A stretch of 21,185 bases of DNA from Microcoleaceae cyanobacterium UBA9251 (GTDB taxonomy: Bacteria; Cyanobacteriota; Cyanobacteriia; Cyanobacteriales; Microcoleaceae), in contig DPLL01000468.1 of assembly GCA_003542015.1 (NCBI GenBank), forward strand, positions 21,751 through 42,935, given 5' to 3'. Position numbers and translations under genes: made by a program. The notes below the pieces were generated by a model. The model did not search any database. It was not told the DNA's origin and saw only the letters and a program-made list of their open reading frames with translations. Each line of letters starts with the position of its first letter. Position 1 is the stretch's first letter. Positions 1-9,665 of this stretch are shown piece by piece.

Positions 1-66
1 TAAGTTGACACTAAGAAGGGCATAGCCGAGTCCCTACTACACTTCATAAACCTGGAATACGCTGTA

Positions 67-3000
67 TTAAACAACAACCGGAGCCCCGACAACTTCACCT
101 TTGAGCATCCGAGAAGCAGCATCCATCAACTGCTCCTCCAAATAAGGCTTAGTGAAATAGCCTTTCGCGCCCAAACCGTAAGCCATTTGGCGGTGTCTGT
201 CCGCACCGCGACTGGTTAGCATCGCGATCGGCAATTCACACAAAACCGGATCTTTCTGCATCCGTGAAAGCAACTCTAAACCATCCATTCTCGGCATCTC
301 AATATCGCAGAACACGATATCGCATGGTAAACCAGATTTCATTTTTTCCCATGCTTCTTTACCGTCGCGAGCCTCTTCAACTCGGTAGCCCGCTTTTTCA
401 AAGGTAATTGAAAGCAGCGATCGCACCGTAATTGAATCATCCACAATCAGCACAGTCGGCTCAGTCTTATCCTCGATCAGCTCCACAGGGGCCCGCTCGC
501 CCTCATCCCAAAGAGTACCCGGTGTATCCTTCCGCAACTTCCCTGTAGCCAAATCAATCAGTTCCAGAACATCTGCGATCGCCACAATCCGGCCATCCCC
601 AAGCACCGTAGCCCCAGCAATTCCCAGCGGCTTAGGAACGGGCCCTTCCAACTGCTTAATCACGATTTCCTGTTCTGTGGAAACCTGATCGACTTGCACA
701 GCCAAGAAATTACCAGCCGATCGCAACACAATCACCGAAATCATATCATCGTCAGTATTAAACCCATAAACACTGCCCCGGCCCAGATGGCGGTGGTAAG
801 CCAGCAATTCGCGCAGTGGCCGGAAAGGCAGAATCGAGCCTCGCCACTCAATACAAGGCTGGCCATCAGCACCTGTAGTCACTTGATCCCGTGGCACATC
901 AATCATGTCCTCCACGCCGTCCATCGGGAAAGCAATGCGTGCTCGATCGCTAATACAGCAGAGAGCCTTAGAAATGCTCAATACCAGAGGTAAGCGAATC
1001 GTAAACACAGTCCCCTTACCGATAGTAGAATCAGTCCCCACAGTGCCCCGAATCTCCTGCAAAGAAGTCAGTACGACATCCATACCAACTCCCCGCCCCG
1101 AAAATTCTGTAGCTTGTTCTTGGGTGCTGAAACCGGGTTTGAACAGTAAATCGTATACTTCCGAGCGAGACATCCGCTGAGCCTGAGCCGCTGTCAACAA
1201 ACCCTGCTTAATCGCCTTCGCCTTCACTTTTTGTGGATCAATTCCCGCCCCATCATCAGACACCGAAATCACCGTCTGATTACCTTGGTGGAAAGCCCGA
1301 ATCGTAATTCTACCCATCGCTGGCTTACCAGCAGCCAGACGCACTTCTGGCGGTTCAATCCCGTGAGTAATCGCATTATTCACCAAGTGAGTCATCGGGT
1401 CATAAAGTTGATCCACAATCATTTTGTCGATCAATATTTCTTTACCCTCAACCTGCAACTGAGCCTGCTTCCCGCACTTAATCCCAATTTCCCGCACCGC
1501 CCGGAACAGCCTGTCTGTAGTTTCTGCGAAGGGTTTCATCCGAGCTTTAGTCAAACCTTCTTGCAGTTGAGTTGTGACTTGCCGCAATTGACGAGTCACC
1601 TGATCCGCCTCATCTACCAAAAACTCGATATCTGCCGCTGACTCCCGCACTCGGACAATCAACTCAATAATCTCTTGAGCCAGACTGTGGAAGGGGGTAA
1701 ATCTGTCCATTTCTTCTGGTCTCCAGGCACTTTCCCGGTGGTGCGATGATTCTTCCGAGCGCCAGGGCGATCGATGTCCCTGGCGGTTGGCGAGCAAAGC
1801 AATTTCTAAAAGACTCCGCTCGTAGAAATCCTGAGTCCGTTGGCTGACATCGCTCAATAGAGTCACTTGGTGTAATAAGTTGTCCAAGAATTGCCGCATC
1901 CGTTCTTGGTCTTGTTCCAAGCTGTTGCGGTTCACCACCAGTTCCCCCATCAAGTTACTGAGGTTGTCTAGCTGCTTGACCGGCACCCGCATCGTCTGGT
2001 CGCCGAAGCCGCCAGCACGGGGACTGCGCCTCTTGACACCAGACTGCACGATGTTACTTTCGCCTTGGCGACTGCGGTCATCTGACGTGTCTTCTAGTAG
2101 TTTTTCTAGGTCGTCGAAGTTGTCGTCATTCTGATTTTCCGCAGCAGCCTCAGTTCTGCTGGGAGTTTTCGGTGCTTGCTCATGGATTTCGGGCATTGTT
2201 TCCCTCTCGCTCAACAATTCTTCGAGATCTGAGAAGATTTGGCTACTGACAGGAATCGTTTTTGCTTCCTCAGAGCGGTCTATTGCAGCCCCAGACCCAT
2301 CTGCTATCAACAGCGCTTCTAATTCGTCAAAATTCCCTTCGTCTTTCTCTGAACTCGCTTCTGAGGCATCAAACAAGTCGGAAAGATCCATACCTTCTAG
2401 TTGTGCTGAGTCTGATTCTTCTGGCTGGTCGTCTGTTTCCCAAAAGCCTGTGCTTAGTTCTGATGTCACTAGGGCTTGTGCATCTGCGGAATCTAATAAT
2501 TCATCGAAGCTTTCTAGTTCTTGGCTGTTGAATGTTGCTCCTGTTTCTAGTCCTGACCATAGGTTAAGGTCACTCTCGAATTGCTCATCCGGTAGTTCTG
2601 TTAATAAGTTTTCTAATTCGCCTCCTGCATCCTCTGTTTCTAGCGCATCAAACAAATCGTCGTCGCCCTCGTCGAGGTTCATGGTGTCTGTTTGAATTCT
2701 ATCTGTCAAGTCCCCGCTGCTCTGAGCGATTAAGCTGGCGGGATGTTCTGTTGAGAATTGTTCGGTGGGAGAGGTTCTGTCCTCGGTGTCTGTTCTTTCG
2801 TTATCTGTCGCTAACGGGGGTATTTCGCTAAACATTTCTTCGAAAAAATCGAAGGCGCTGCTCTCATCGGCAGCCGCTGTTGAGGTTTCAGGGCCTCTAC
2901 TAGAGGACAAGGACTCAAGTTCAACTATTTCTAAGTTTTCTAGCTGTTCATCTGAGTTCTCGACTTCAGGGCCGGAGAATAGGCTCTCCAAGTCGTCATC

Positions 3001-5436
3001 TTGTAGTGTTAATTCTACGTTTGGCGATTCGGCATCGCTTTCAAAATTCAGCCAGTCCTTGCCTAATTCTTCTGATCTTTCTGATTCCTCCTCGCTCTCA
3101 TAACCTTCTATACCCGTAGGTATGGAGTCGAATAGTTCTGCTAAATCTGCCGCTTCTTGGGATGTGGGGCCAGTCAGTGGGAGCTTGAGATCGGGCTTAC
3201 CGTCTTTGTCGCTGGAAATCGGGTCAGAGGTGATGCTTCCAAACAGTGCGTCTAGGTCTGTATGATCTAGGTCTAGGTTGGTTTGGAAGTTTGACTCATC
3301 TTCTAGACCAAAAGCACTTTCCAGCCAGTTTGGATCTAAGGATGCCTCTAATTCCGGGTCTAATTTTATCTTCAGTGAGTTGTCAATTGCTAGGTTTTCT
3401 GGGTGGCGAGCTGTTGGGTCTCGATCGTTTCGCAGTTCCTGGGGTTGGTTCTCTGCTGTGAGGAAACCGGAGCTGATCCCTAATAAATCGCTGAAGTCTG
3501 AGTCGTCCCCGGAGGTGGAGAGGGACGAGGAATCTTCTATTTCTAGTAGATTGAGTGCTGCTTCTGCATCCCATCCATAATTTTGGCTGTCGCCGTTCTG
3601 CTCGAAAGGTTCATTGGATTCCCTATCGAAGGTGTCTAATTCTAAATCCGGTAAATACTCCGATGTGTCTGTTAACTCTTCTTCTGCAAACTCTGAAGAA
3701 CCTAGGTCGCCTAAGAATTGGTCTAAATCCCTGTTGTTCTGGGTTGTGGTTGAGCTTTGGGCTGCTACTTCGTCTAGCAGTGTGCCGAGGGAGTCTTCTT
3801 CTGGCTGGTCGTTGAAGGAGTGGGAGTTTCTACTTTGGCGATCGAATTCCCTAGGCTGATTATTTTTTGCGGGCTGTTTTCCAGCTATAGGCTCTCTGAA
3901 ATCTAATTCTTCTCTACTGGTAGTTGCTGCAGAATTACCAATTTCTAAGAGTAGAAATTCTTCGCCAAATAAACTGGTGAGGTCGTCTATCGGAGGCTGA
4001 ACCTTGGCTTCTGAGTTTTTTGTACTGTATTCGTCAAACAGCAAATCGGTGAAATCGCCGGAGCTATCGTCGTCGTCTGACAACAGCATTCCCTCCGTGG
4101 CCATCCTAGAAGATGCTCCATAGTCGAGGTCTTCTGCTTCTTCCCAGGCGTGGTCGAGATCAGGGCTGTCGCCCTCGAACAGGTCTGCTAAGGTGTGGAG
4201 TTCTGCTGCGCCGACTTCCGGGCCTATGCGTGTTGAGCCTCTGAAGGAACCTGTCTCGATTTCTGATTCTCCAAAGCCTGGGGAGTTGTCAAATTGGGTT
4301 GATTTGCTGCTGTTGTAGTCGTTCCCGTCGCCACTGTCTAGTTTGTCGAATAGTTCGTCTATACTGAGTCCAGAAATAGTTGACATCATTTGTTCGCCGG
4401 CACGGGGGCTGGTGATGTTTCTGAAATAAAGGTCTACATCTTCTGTCGCGCCCTGGTTTGCTTCTCTTGTCTCAGGCTGAGCGAAGGCTAGTAGGTCTTC
4501 AAAGTCGGTTTCTGGTTCTTGTTCTACTGGTAGTAGCGATCGCAGTTTTGCCCCTACTGCGATTTTCACTTCTTGACCGGAGAGTACCAGTTCTTGGGCT
4601 TGTTTGATGTCTCTGATGATTGTTGGGGCTAAGGTACGGTAGGTATTTTCTGGGTTGGCGATCGCTTGTTCTACTGCTTCGATCAATACTGTCCAATGTG
4701 GCAGTTCAAATTCCTCGCCTGCTATTTTCAAGTTCCGACAAATGCTCTTTAGCAGCCGTCGGCTTTGAACTCCCTCGGGCTGTTTAAATGCTTGCAGCAT
4801 TGCCCGCATCCTCGCCGGCACGTCTGAGTCAAAGACTAGGTGAAGTGGGCTATCTTCTTCTATTGAATCTGTGTATCTCGAAGTGTATCCCGCAGAGGCA
4901 TCAACAAAACTGTTAGATGAAGTTCTTGGCCCGGCCCCCATCCCTGCCATATCTTGTCGAAAATCTTGTTGAGGTATCGGCCGATAGTTGCCCTCCTCTA
5001 GGTCCCGTCCACTGATTCCTGTGAGTCCTCCCAAGTGACCGTTGAGTTCTTCAAATACTGGTTCTAATTCTCGAACCATCTGTTCTCCCAATTCCTCTGT
5101 CAGCCCAAAAGGGCCGGACAGTTGCTCTAACAGCCCTTGCAGGGTATCAAAAATTCGCAGGAACAGGGACTCTAGCTGTTGGTCTACTTTAACGCTGCAT
5201 TCTTTTAGGACTTTAAAACTATCTTCTAGTCTGTGAGCTGTCTGTTGAATACTTGTCAGCCCCAGCATCGCTGCTCCTCCTTTCACTGAGTGAGCAGCCC
5301 TAAATACTTCGTTCACCAGTTCTGGGTCTTCAATCGTCGCTTGGAGGTTCAGCAAGCCTTGTTCGATCGTATTGAGGTGGTCTTTTGCCTCCTCAATAAA
5401 GTAGCCCATGATCCTCTGTTGTTGCTCCGGCTGCAT
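67..5436 (-). CDS. hmpE: Hybrid CheA-type histidine kinase of a pilus chemotaxis system (HmpE-like)
   Basis: Central kinase of the type IV pilus chemotaxis pathway: it autophosphorylates on an Hpt histidine and passes phosphate to receiver domains. The 1789 residues read as: Hpt domain at 1-125 with phospho-acceptor His49 in AAHSVKGGA; a helical region at about 195-303; an acidic, Ser/Asp/Glu-rich linker of about 840 residues (305-1145); the CheA dimerisation region from about 1149; a HATPase with N box Asn1353-Asn1354, G1 box DDGAGID near 1394 and GRGVGMD near 1449; a CheW-like domain at about 1483-1640; and a C-terminal receiver at 1657-1780 with phospho-acceptor Asp1711 in CDIEMP. The catalytic residues look intact. 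The ATG is preceded by AAGGAA about 8 nt upstream. Adjacent CheW, receptor and PatA-like genes and divergent hmpF support the hmpE assignment; pixL/pilL-type names are alternatives. The linker is unusually long and carries a recurring short hydrophobic motif. Confidence 0.92.
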   Translation of the reverse strand: MQPEQQQRIMGYFIEEAKDHLNTIEQGLLNLQATIEDPELVNEVFRAAHSVKGGAAMLGLTSIQQTAHRLEDSFKVLKECSVKVDQQLESLFLRIFDTLQGLLEQLSGPFGLTEELGEQMVRELEPVFEELNGHLGGLTGISGRDLEEGNYRPIPQQDFRQDMAGMGAGPRTSSNSFVDASAGYTSRYTDSIEEDSPLHLVFDSDVPARMRAMLQAFKQPEGVQSRRLLKSICRNLKIAGEEFELPHWTVLIEAVEQAIANPENTYRTLAPTIIRDIKQAQELVLSGQEVKIAVGAKLRSLLPVEQEPETDFEDLLAFAQPETREANQGATEDVDLYFRNITSPRAGEQMMSTISGLSIDELFDKLDSGDGNDYNSSKSTQFDNSPGFGESEIETGSFRGSTRIGPEVGAAELHTLADLFEGDSPDLDHAWEEAEDLDYGASSRMATEGMLLSDDDDSSGDFTDLLFDEYSTKNSEAKVQPPIDDLTSLFGEEFLLLEIGNSAATTSREELDFREPIAGKQPAKNNQPREFDRQSRNSHSFNDQPEEDSLGTLLDEVAAQSSTTTQNNRDLDQFLGDLGSSEFAEEELTDTSEYLPDLELDTFDRESNEPFEQNGDSQNYGWDAEAALNLLEIEDSSSLSTSGDDSDFSDLLGISSGFLTAENQPQELRNDRDPTARHPENLAIDNSLKIKLDPELEASLDPNWLESAFGLEDESNFQTNLDLDHTDLDALFGSITSDPISSDKDGKPDLKLPLTGPTSQEAADLAELFDSIPTGIEGYESEEESERSEELGKDWLNFESDAESPNVELTLQDDDLESLFSGPEVENSDEQLENLEIVELESLSSSRGPETSTAAADESSAFDFFEEMFSEIPPLATDNERTDTEDRTSPTEQFSTEHPASLIAQSSGDLTDRIQTDTMNLDEGDDDLFDALETEDAGGELENLLTELPDEQFESDLNLWSGLETGATFNSQELESFDELLDSADAQALVTSELSTGFWETDDQPEESDSAQLEGMDLSDLFDASEASSEKDEGNFDELEALLIADGSGAAIDRSEEAKTIPVSSQIFSDLEELLSERETMPEIHEQAPKTPSRTEAAAENQNDDNFDDLEKLLEDTSDDRSRQGESNIVQSGVKRRSPRAGGFGDQTMRVPVKQLDNLSNLMGELVVNRNSLEQDQERMRQFLDNLLHQVTLLSDVSQRTQDFYERSLLEIALLANRQGHRSPWRSEESSHHRESAWRPEEMDRFTPFHSLAQEIIELIVRVRESAADIEFLVDEADQVTRQLRQVTTQLQEGLTKARMKPFAETTDRLFRAVREIGIKCGKQAQLQVEGKEILIDKMIVDQLYDPMTHLVNNAITHGIEPPEVRLAAGKPAMGRITIRAFHQGNQTVISVSDDGAGIDPQKVKAKAIKQGLLTAAQAQRMSRSEVYDLLFKPGFSTQEQATEFSGRGVGMDVVLTSLQEIRGTVGTDSTIGKGTVFTIRLPLVLSISKALCCISDRARIAFPMDGVEDMIDVPRDQVTTGADGQPCIEWRGSILPFRPLRELLAYHRHLGRGSVYGFNTDDDMISVIVLRSAGNFLAVQVDQVSTEQEIVIKQLEGPVPKPLGIAGATVLGDGRIVAIADVLELIDLATGKLRKDTPGTLWDEGERAPVELIEDKTEPTVLIVDDSITVRSLLSITFEKAGYRVEEARDGKEAWEKMKSGLPCDIVFCDIEMPRMDGLELLSRMQKDPVLCELPIAMLTSRGADRHRQMAYGLGAKGYFTKPYLEEQLMDAASRMLKGEVVGAPVVV

Positions 5437-5487
5437 AGTTTTATTCCTTATTTTAATCGTTATTGTATTTTGTCTATTTTAGTAGTC

Positions 5488-6390
5488 TTAGAGAATATCC
5501 TTGTAAATCTCTCCCCTTCCCAAAAGAATAATCTGACTGCGAGATATTGCAAATGTCCTAGCTATTTCTGCCTTCGATATCCCCTTACTTAAAAGATAGC
5601 GAATCTGCTGCACCTGTTCGGGTTTTAGTTTGCGGTTAGGACATATATTGCCCGGAACGAAAGGAAAGCGGTTTTTTTCTATAGCATCATGAGAGTTATC
5701 GGCGGGAGTTCCTTCCCACAAATGGTCGGGATTGACACAACCGCGATCGTCGCAACTGTGACAAGCAAAATAACCCGGTTTTACAGGTCGTCCCAGTTTG
5801 TTTTCCAATACCAGTCTGTGGGGATAGAAGCTTTGATTTTTTCCATTAATTTTGATGGTTTTAACGGAGTAACCATCGCTTCTTTTAGCCAAGATACAAA
5901 TCATGCAGCCATTGGGCTGTATTTCAGCCCGAATTCCAGGAATTATTTCTACGCCTCGCAGTTCTTTTTGAGGTTGAGGTGCAGATGTGCTTCCTACATC
6001 TTTAATTCGTCCTTTTCTAAACCTATCTTGAGAATTTTCCAGTCTAGAACCTTCCCATAAATGATTAGGATTAATGCAGTTGCGAACATCGCAACTATGG
6101 CAACAAAAGTATTCTGGTCTAATCGGACGACCTAAGCTATTTTCTAATACTAAACGGTGCACTGTAAACGTTTTCCATTCACCGTCAATCTTAAGTCTTT
6201 TGTTGGCATAGCCCCTGCTATTTTTTGAGAGAGTAGAGATAATACAGCCCGTCGGCTGAATTTCTCCAAATATGCCAGGAATCACCTCTACTATGTTATC
6301 TTCCATCTGTGCAACTCCTAGTTTGTTTAGGTGCTGGATTAGCCTCCCCGCAGTGAATTCAAGACTGCGAGGTTGCTTTTTGATTGTCAT
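5488..6390 (-). CDS. Tandem double-HNH endonuclease-like protein with C-terminal helix-turn-helix
   Basis: The 300-residue protein contains two copies of an HNH_3-type nuclease domain, at about 34-128 and 147-241, followed by a helix-turn-helix-like segment at about 254-295 (KLKPEQVQQIRYLLSKGISK, then AEIARTFAIS). The copies align without gaps at an offset of 113 residues and are close to 60% identical by hand count. Both keep the metal/catalytic histidines (His78/191, His98/211, His110/223) in the pattern HRLVLEN...CHSCD...NPxHLWEG. Such proteins are typically phage-like or free-standing homing endonucleases that nick or cut DNA. The gene lies between hmpD (57 bp away) and hmpE (51 bp away) on the same strand, so it is probably cotranscribed, yet it has no evident chemotaxis role. 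No clear Shine-Dalgarno sequence precedes the ATG. It is most likely an inserted selfish gene; a role in host regulation cannot be excluded. Confidence 0.85.
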   Translation of the reverse strand: MTIKKQPRSLEFTAGRLIQHLNKLGVAQMEDNIVEVIPGIFGEIQPTGCIISTLSKNSRGYANKRLKIDGEWKTFTVHRLVLENSLGRPIRPEYFCCHSCDVRNCINPNHLWEGSRLENSQDRFRKGRIKDVGSTSAPQPQKELRGVEIIPGIRAEIQPNGCMICILAKRSDGYSVKTIKINGKNQSFYPHRLVLENKLGRPVKPGYFACHSCDDRGCVNPDHLWEGTPADNSHDAIEKNRFPFVPGNICPNRKLKPEQVQQIRYLLSKGISKAEIARTFAISRSQIILLGRGEIYKDIL

Positions 6391-6447
6391 TATTACAACG
6401 TCAATGTGATTGTAAATCAGTAAGTAAAAAAAACATTAAACAATCAA

Positions 6448-9400
6448 TTATTGTCTTTCTGCTGTTTCTACTCGGAACCTTTCTACTGATGTCAAAAGGT
6501 CGCGCGCAACGCCTACCAAATTTTGCAAAGCACCAGAAACTCGTTGCGCTTCTTGGGACGTTTCCTGAGCAGTTAATTCCACGGCCTGCATCACCGCGGC
6601 TACCGAACGAGCTGTTTCATTCTGTTCTACAGTGTCCGCAGTAATCGATCGGACCAACACGTCAATTCGATTAGTTACTTGGATAATATCTTCGAGGGAT
6701 CGCTTCGCTTGTTCTGCCAATCTTGTCCCCTCAATTACCTGCTGCGTACCTTCTTCCATCGCCGTCATTACTGAGCCGGTTTCACTTTGAATTTGCATCA
6801 CTATCTGTTCGATTTCTTTCAAAGACTTAGCCGATCTATCTGCCAATTGTCGCACCTCATCTGCCACGATCGCAAATCCCCGGCCCGCTTCCCCAGCTCT
6901 CGCCGCCTCGATACTGGCGTTGAGGGCCAACAAATTCGTCCGCGAGGCGATCGTCGCAATTAAGGCGACAATCTTAGAAATTTCTTGAGAAGCTTCCGCC
7001 AACCTCTTGACTTTTCGCGTAGTTTCTGCTACTGTTTCTCGAATTTCCAAAATCCCAGCCACCGTCCGCTCCACAGCCTCACCACCTTTGAGAGCGGTGG
7101 CCGCCGCGCCCCGGGCCACTTCTTCAGCCTCTCTAGCACTCTCTGCGACCCGCTGAATCGCGTCTGTCAGCACCTGCACCGAATTGAGCGTCGCCGCCAG
7201 TTCCTCAGCTTGTCGCAGCGCGTCAGAAGACAAATCCCCCGCAAACTTGGCACTATCCGTAGCGCCTTTGCTGACTTCCCTCGCCGCCTGCTTCACCTGG
7301 TGAACGATTTCTCGCAGGTTTTGAATCGTTAAGTTAAACGAGTCAGCAAGAGCACCCAACACGTCCGCCGTCACGGGAATTACCACAGTCAAGTCACCAC
7401 GGGCTACACATTCCACATCGTCTAGCAAGCGAATCACTTGGCGCTGCAAGTCTTCTTTTGCTTGTTCCTGCTCGTCGGATTTGTGCCTCGCCTCGCTAAT
7501 CGTCGCCTGCATTACTTTCACCATGTGGTTGAATTTAGCAGCCATTTTGCCAAATTCATCCTCGGAGTAAATTGTAGAACGAGCGTCCAAATTTCCTTGA
7601 GCTACCGCATCAAACTGAGCTTGCAAATTGTCCGAGGATCTGCGTACCTGATCCGCGATCAACTGGCCGATGCCCCAAGAAGTGATAAAGCTCGTAAAGC
7701 CTGCGGCTGCTGTCATTACCCAGCCAGTTTGGCGCAGGTAGACGATCGCCTCCGGTTTGTCTTGTCGCTGCGCCTGATAAGAGGCGATGTTGGTTACGAA
7801 AGCCACAGCTACCAGAGAAACCAGTCCGGCCCCGATCGCCGTGTACAACTGTTTGGTAAACAAAGGGGCATTTTCCAAGAAAGCCAGTCCCCCCTGCTCT
7901 ACATTCACTGAAGTGTCGATCTGTTCTACGTCATTCGAAGTAAAAGTTGACACTGAGGAGTCAGCGGGGCCAGAAATACTAAAGATCTCGTCGTCCCGAA
8001 TTGCCGAGCCGTCACTGTTGTCAAAGTCCAGGTTGCTGCCAGTCGCTCCGATCAGGCCGATGGTGGAGTTACCGAAATTGTTGTTACTTCTAGTTAGGAT
8101 CGAACCATTGACGTCTTCTGAGATATCAAAATCCGGCAAATTTCCCAAATCGTCAAAGTCATCAAATTCGTCCAAGAAGCCACTGTGTTGTTCTGGAGAT
8201 TTTCCCATTGGTGACGACCAGTCGCTGATTTGCTTTTCCCCTGATCCGAAAGATGTCGCTTGCTCATCTTCGTCTATAGAGAAAGCATCGCTGAAAGCGT
8301 CTTCTTCAAAAGCGTCTAAGTCGAAACTGTCTGGTAGGTCCAACGCCTTGGGCTGGGAGTTGCCGTAACCATTGCTCGAAGATCGATCGGCCGAATTAAA
8401 TTGTCCCCGGCTCGACCTTGACGAGTGAGAATTGGGGACAGCACCTCCCATCAACAGCGTTTCGTCTTCAGCCAGCGCATAGTTCGACCCATACTCCGAT
8501 TCGATTTCGGGATGCCTGTTTTGAGGTGGCTGACCAAAATCTTCCAACATCGACGAGGCGAAGGGGTCTGCATCTTCGGCAGATGGTGCTTTCTGGCTGT
8601 AATTCTGACCGCTCTGGGGCGCGCAGAGTATATCATCTTGGTCCTCCGGCAGATCGAGTTCATCTGGAAACGACCGCGGCGCAAAAGCTTCGTCAAAATT
8701 GTCACTTAGCCCATTGTCCAAGTCGAGTTTGCCCAAGTCGATCGAGTTGCCGATTTCTGCGACGGGAAAACTCCGACCGTTGAGAATCTGAGTCGGAGCT
8801 TCTGAAAACAAATCTCCGGGGTCCAGTTCTGGATGACCAAATACCTTGCTGTCTTGAAAGTTGTCTTGAAGAACACCAGCATCGAACCCGGCCTCGTCGA
8901 AACCAAAAGGATCTTCAAAGCCAGACCCCAGCTCCTCGTCTAGGGCCGACGACTCCTCAGCATAAGCTGCCATCCCGCCACTATCCCCTGTAAAGGGGTT
9001 TGAGTGCCCTGTTAAATCGGACGCGACCCCTTGATTGTCGTCTTCTGGTTCCCAGCCCAAGCCGCTCATGCCCAGGTCTGCTAAATCCCCATTTTCCAGT
9101 TCAAGAGGCGATTCACTTGGAAAAGACATGGATGGAGAATCCCCTTGAAAAAGTCCCAGATCCAGGTCTTCTAACCCGGACTCAAGAGATATCTCTGGGT
9201 AGAATTCCAATTCAGTTTCAGCAGACAAAGCCTCTAAATTTTCCTCTGCGAATTCTCCCGATGTAAATTGGTCTGTGTAGCTAATGCCACTGTGAGCGTG
9301 TTCGATCAAGCTCGGGTCGTCACTCAAGCCGAGTACCACCGTGTATTGTTCCCGCGCCACCTCGTACTGTTGCAGTCCATAGCAGTAGATGTGTCCGCAC

Positions 9401-9537
9401 AACAGGCGGGCGCTGGGGTCTTCGGGAAAATCTTCTACTAATTGATACACTAGGTTTGCGGCTTCTTGGTAGTTCCCCTCCATGTATGCCGCTTCTGCCC
9501 GTTGGTAGTCCTGCTGAAAATTCGTACTTGTTGTCAT
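6448..9537 (-). CDS. hmpD: Methyl-accepting chemotaxis protein with cytoplasmic TPR/acidic N-terminus (HmpD-like)
   Basis: Receptor that controls the CheA kinase through CheW. The 1029 residues comprise a TPR-like N-terminus (about 1-90, with repeated EGNYQEA-type helices); an acidic, Asp/Phe/Ser-rich low-complexity region (about 95-545); two membrane helices at about 563-583 and 603-628 separated by only some 15-20 residues; a HAMP domain (about 633-677); a second HAMP-like segment (about 701-748); and a long methyl-accepting signalling coiled coil to about 1010. The conserved hairpin tip (RTNLLALNASIEAARAGEAG, then RGFAIVADEVRQLA) lies at about 866-898. There is essentially no periplasmic sensor domain and no GAF photoreceptor domain, which separates it from PixJ-type phototaxis receptors and favours HmpD. 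The ATG has an AGAGGG sequence upstream. The HNH gene follows 57 bp downstream. Confidence 0.92.
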   Translation of the reverse strand: MTTSTNFQQDYQRAEAAYMEGNYQEAANLVYQLVEDFPEDPSARLLCGHIYCYGLQQYEVAREQYTVVLGLSDDPSLIEHAHSGISYTDQFTSGEFAEENLEALSAETELEFYPEISLESGLEDLDLGLFQGDSPSMSFPSESPLELENGDLADLGMSGLGWEPEDDNQGVASDLTGHSNPFTGDSGGMAAYAEESSALDEELGSGFEDPFGFDEAGFDAGVLQDNFQDSKVFGHPELDPGDLFSEAPTQILNGRSFPVAEIGNSIDLGKLDLDNGLSDNFDEAFAPRSFPDELDLPEDQDDILCAPQSGQNYSQKAPSAEDADPFASSMLEDFGQPPQNRHPEIESEYGSNYALAEDETLLMGGAVPNSHSSRSSRGQFNSADRSSSNGYGNSQPKALDLPDSFDLDAFEEDAFSDAFSIDEDEQATSFGSGEKQISDWSSPMGKSPEQHSGFLDEFDDFDDLGNLPDFDISEDVNGSILTRSNNNFGNSTIGLIGATGSNLDFDNSDGSAIRDDEIFSISGPADSSVSTFTSNDVEQIDTSVNVEQGGLAFLENAPLFTKQLYTAIGAGLVSLVAVAFVTNIASYQAQRQDKPEAIVYLRQTGWVMTAAAGFTSFITSWGIGQLIADQVRRSSDNLQAQFDAVAQGNLDARSTIYSEDEFGKMAAKFNHMVKVMQATISEARHKSDEQEQAKEDLQRQVIRLLDDVECVARGDLTVVIPVTADVLGALADSFNLTIQNLREIVHQVKQAAREVSKGATDSAKFAGDLSSDALRQAEELAATLNSVQVLTDAIQRVAESAREAEEVARGAAATALKGGEAVERTVAGILEIRETVAETTRKVKRLAEASQEISKIVALIATIASRTNLLALNASIEAARAGEAGRGFAIVADEVRQLADRSAKSLKEIEQIVMQIQSETGSVMTAMEEGTQQVIEGTRLAEQAKRSLEDIIQVTNRIDVLVRSITADTVEQNETARSVAAVMQAVELTAQETSQEAQRVSGALQNLVGVARDLLTSVERFRVETAERQ

Positions 9538-9665
9538 TTGCCGCCCTCTTTTGATTTTAGATTTGAGATTTTTGATTTGTGATTTTTATCTTGACTGTTA
9601 GATGCGCGCCCGCGTGACTTTTTGTGATTAGACCCCAATCCAAAATCGCCAATCTAAAATCGATT
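9538..9665. other. Spacer between hmpC and hmpD with AT-rich heptamer-like repeats
   Basis: This 128-bp spacer holds degenerate copies of a GATTTTA/GATTTTT motif (9550-9590) and, at its left end near hmpC, CCAATCCAAAATCGCCAATC plus TAAAATCG in the opposite sense. The two sets could pair as an imperfect stem. The same TCCAAAA motif recurs inside tilS (16916-16943). No separate promoter is evident, and the Shine-Dalgarno of hmpD lies at its left end. Confidence 0.4.

Noticed and set aside
694..5592. Many plus-strand open frames opposite hmpE
   Set aside because: They mirror the biased Ser/Asp/Glu/Leu codons of the linker and kinase; none has a ribosome binding site or known domain.
7438..9266. 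Plus-strand open frames opposite hmpD
   Set aside because: Antisense shadows of the receptor gene without start signals or domain similarity.
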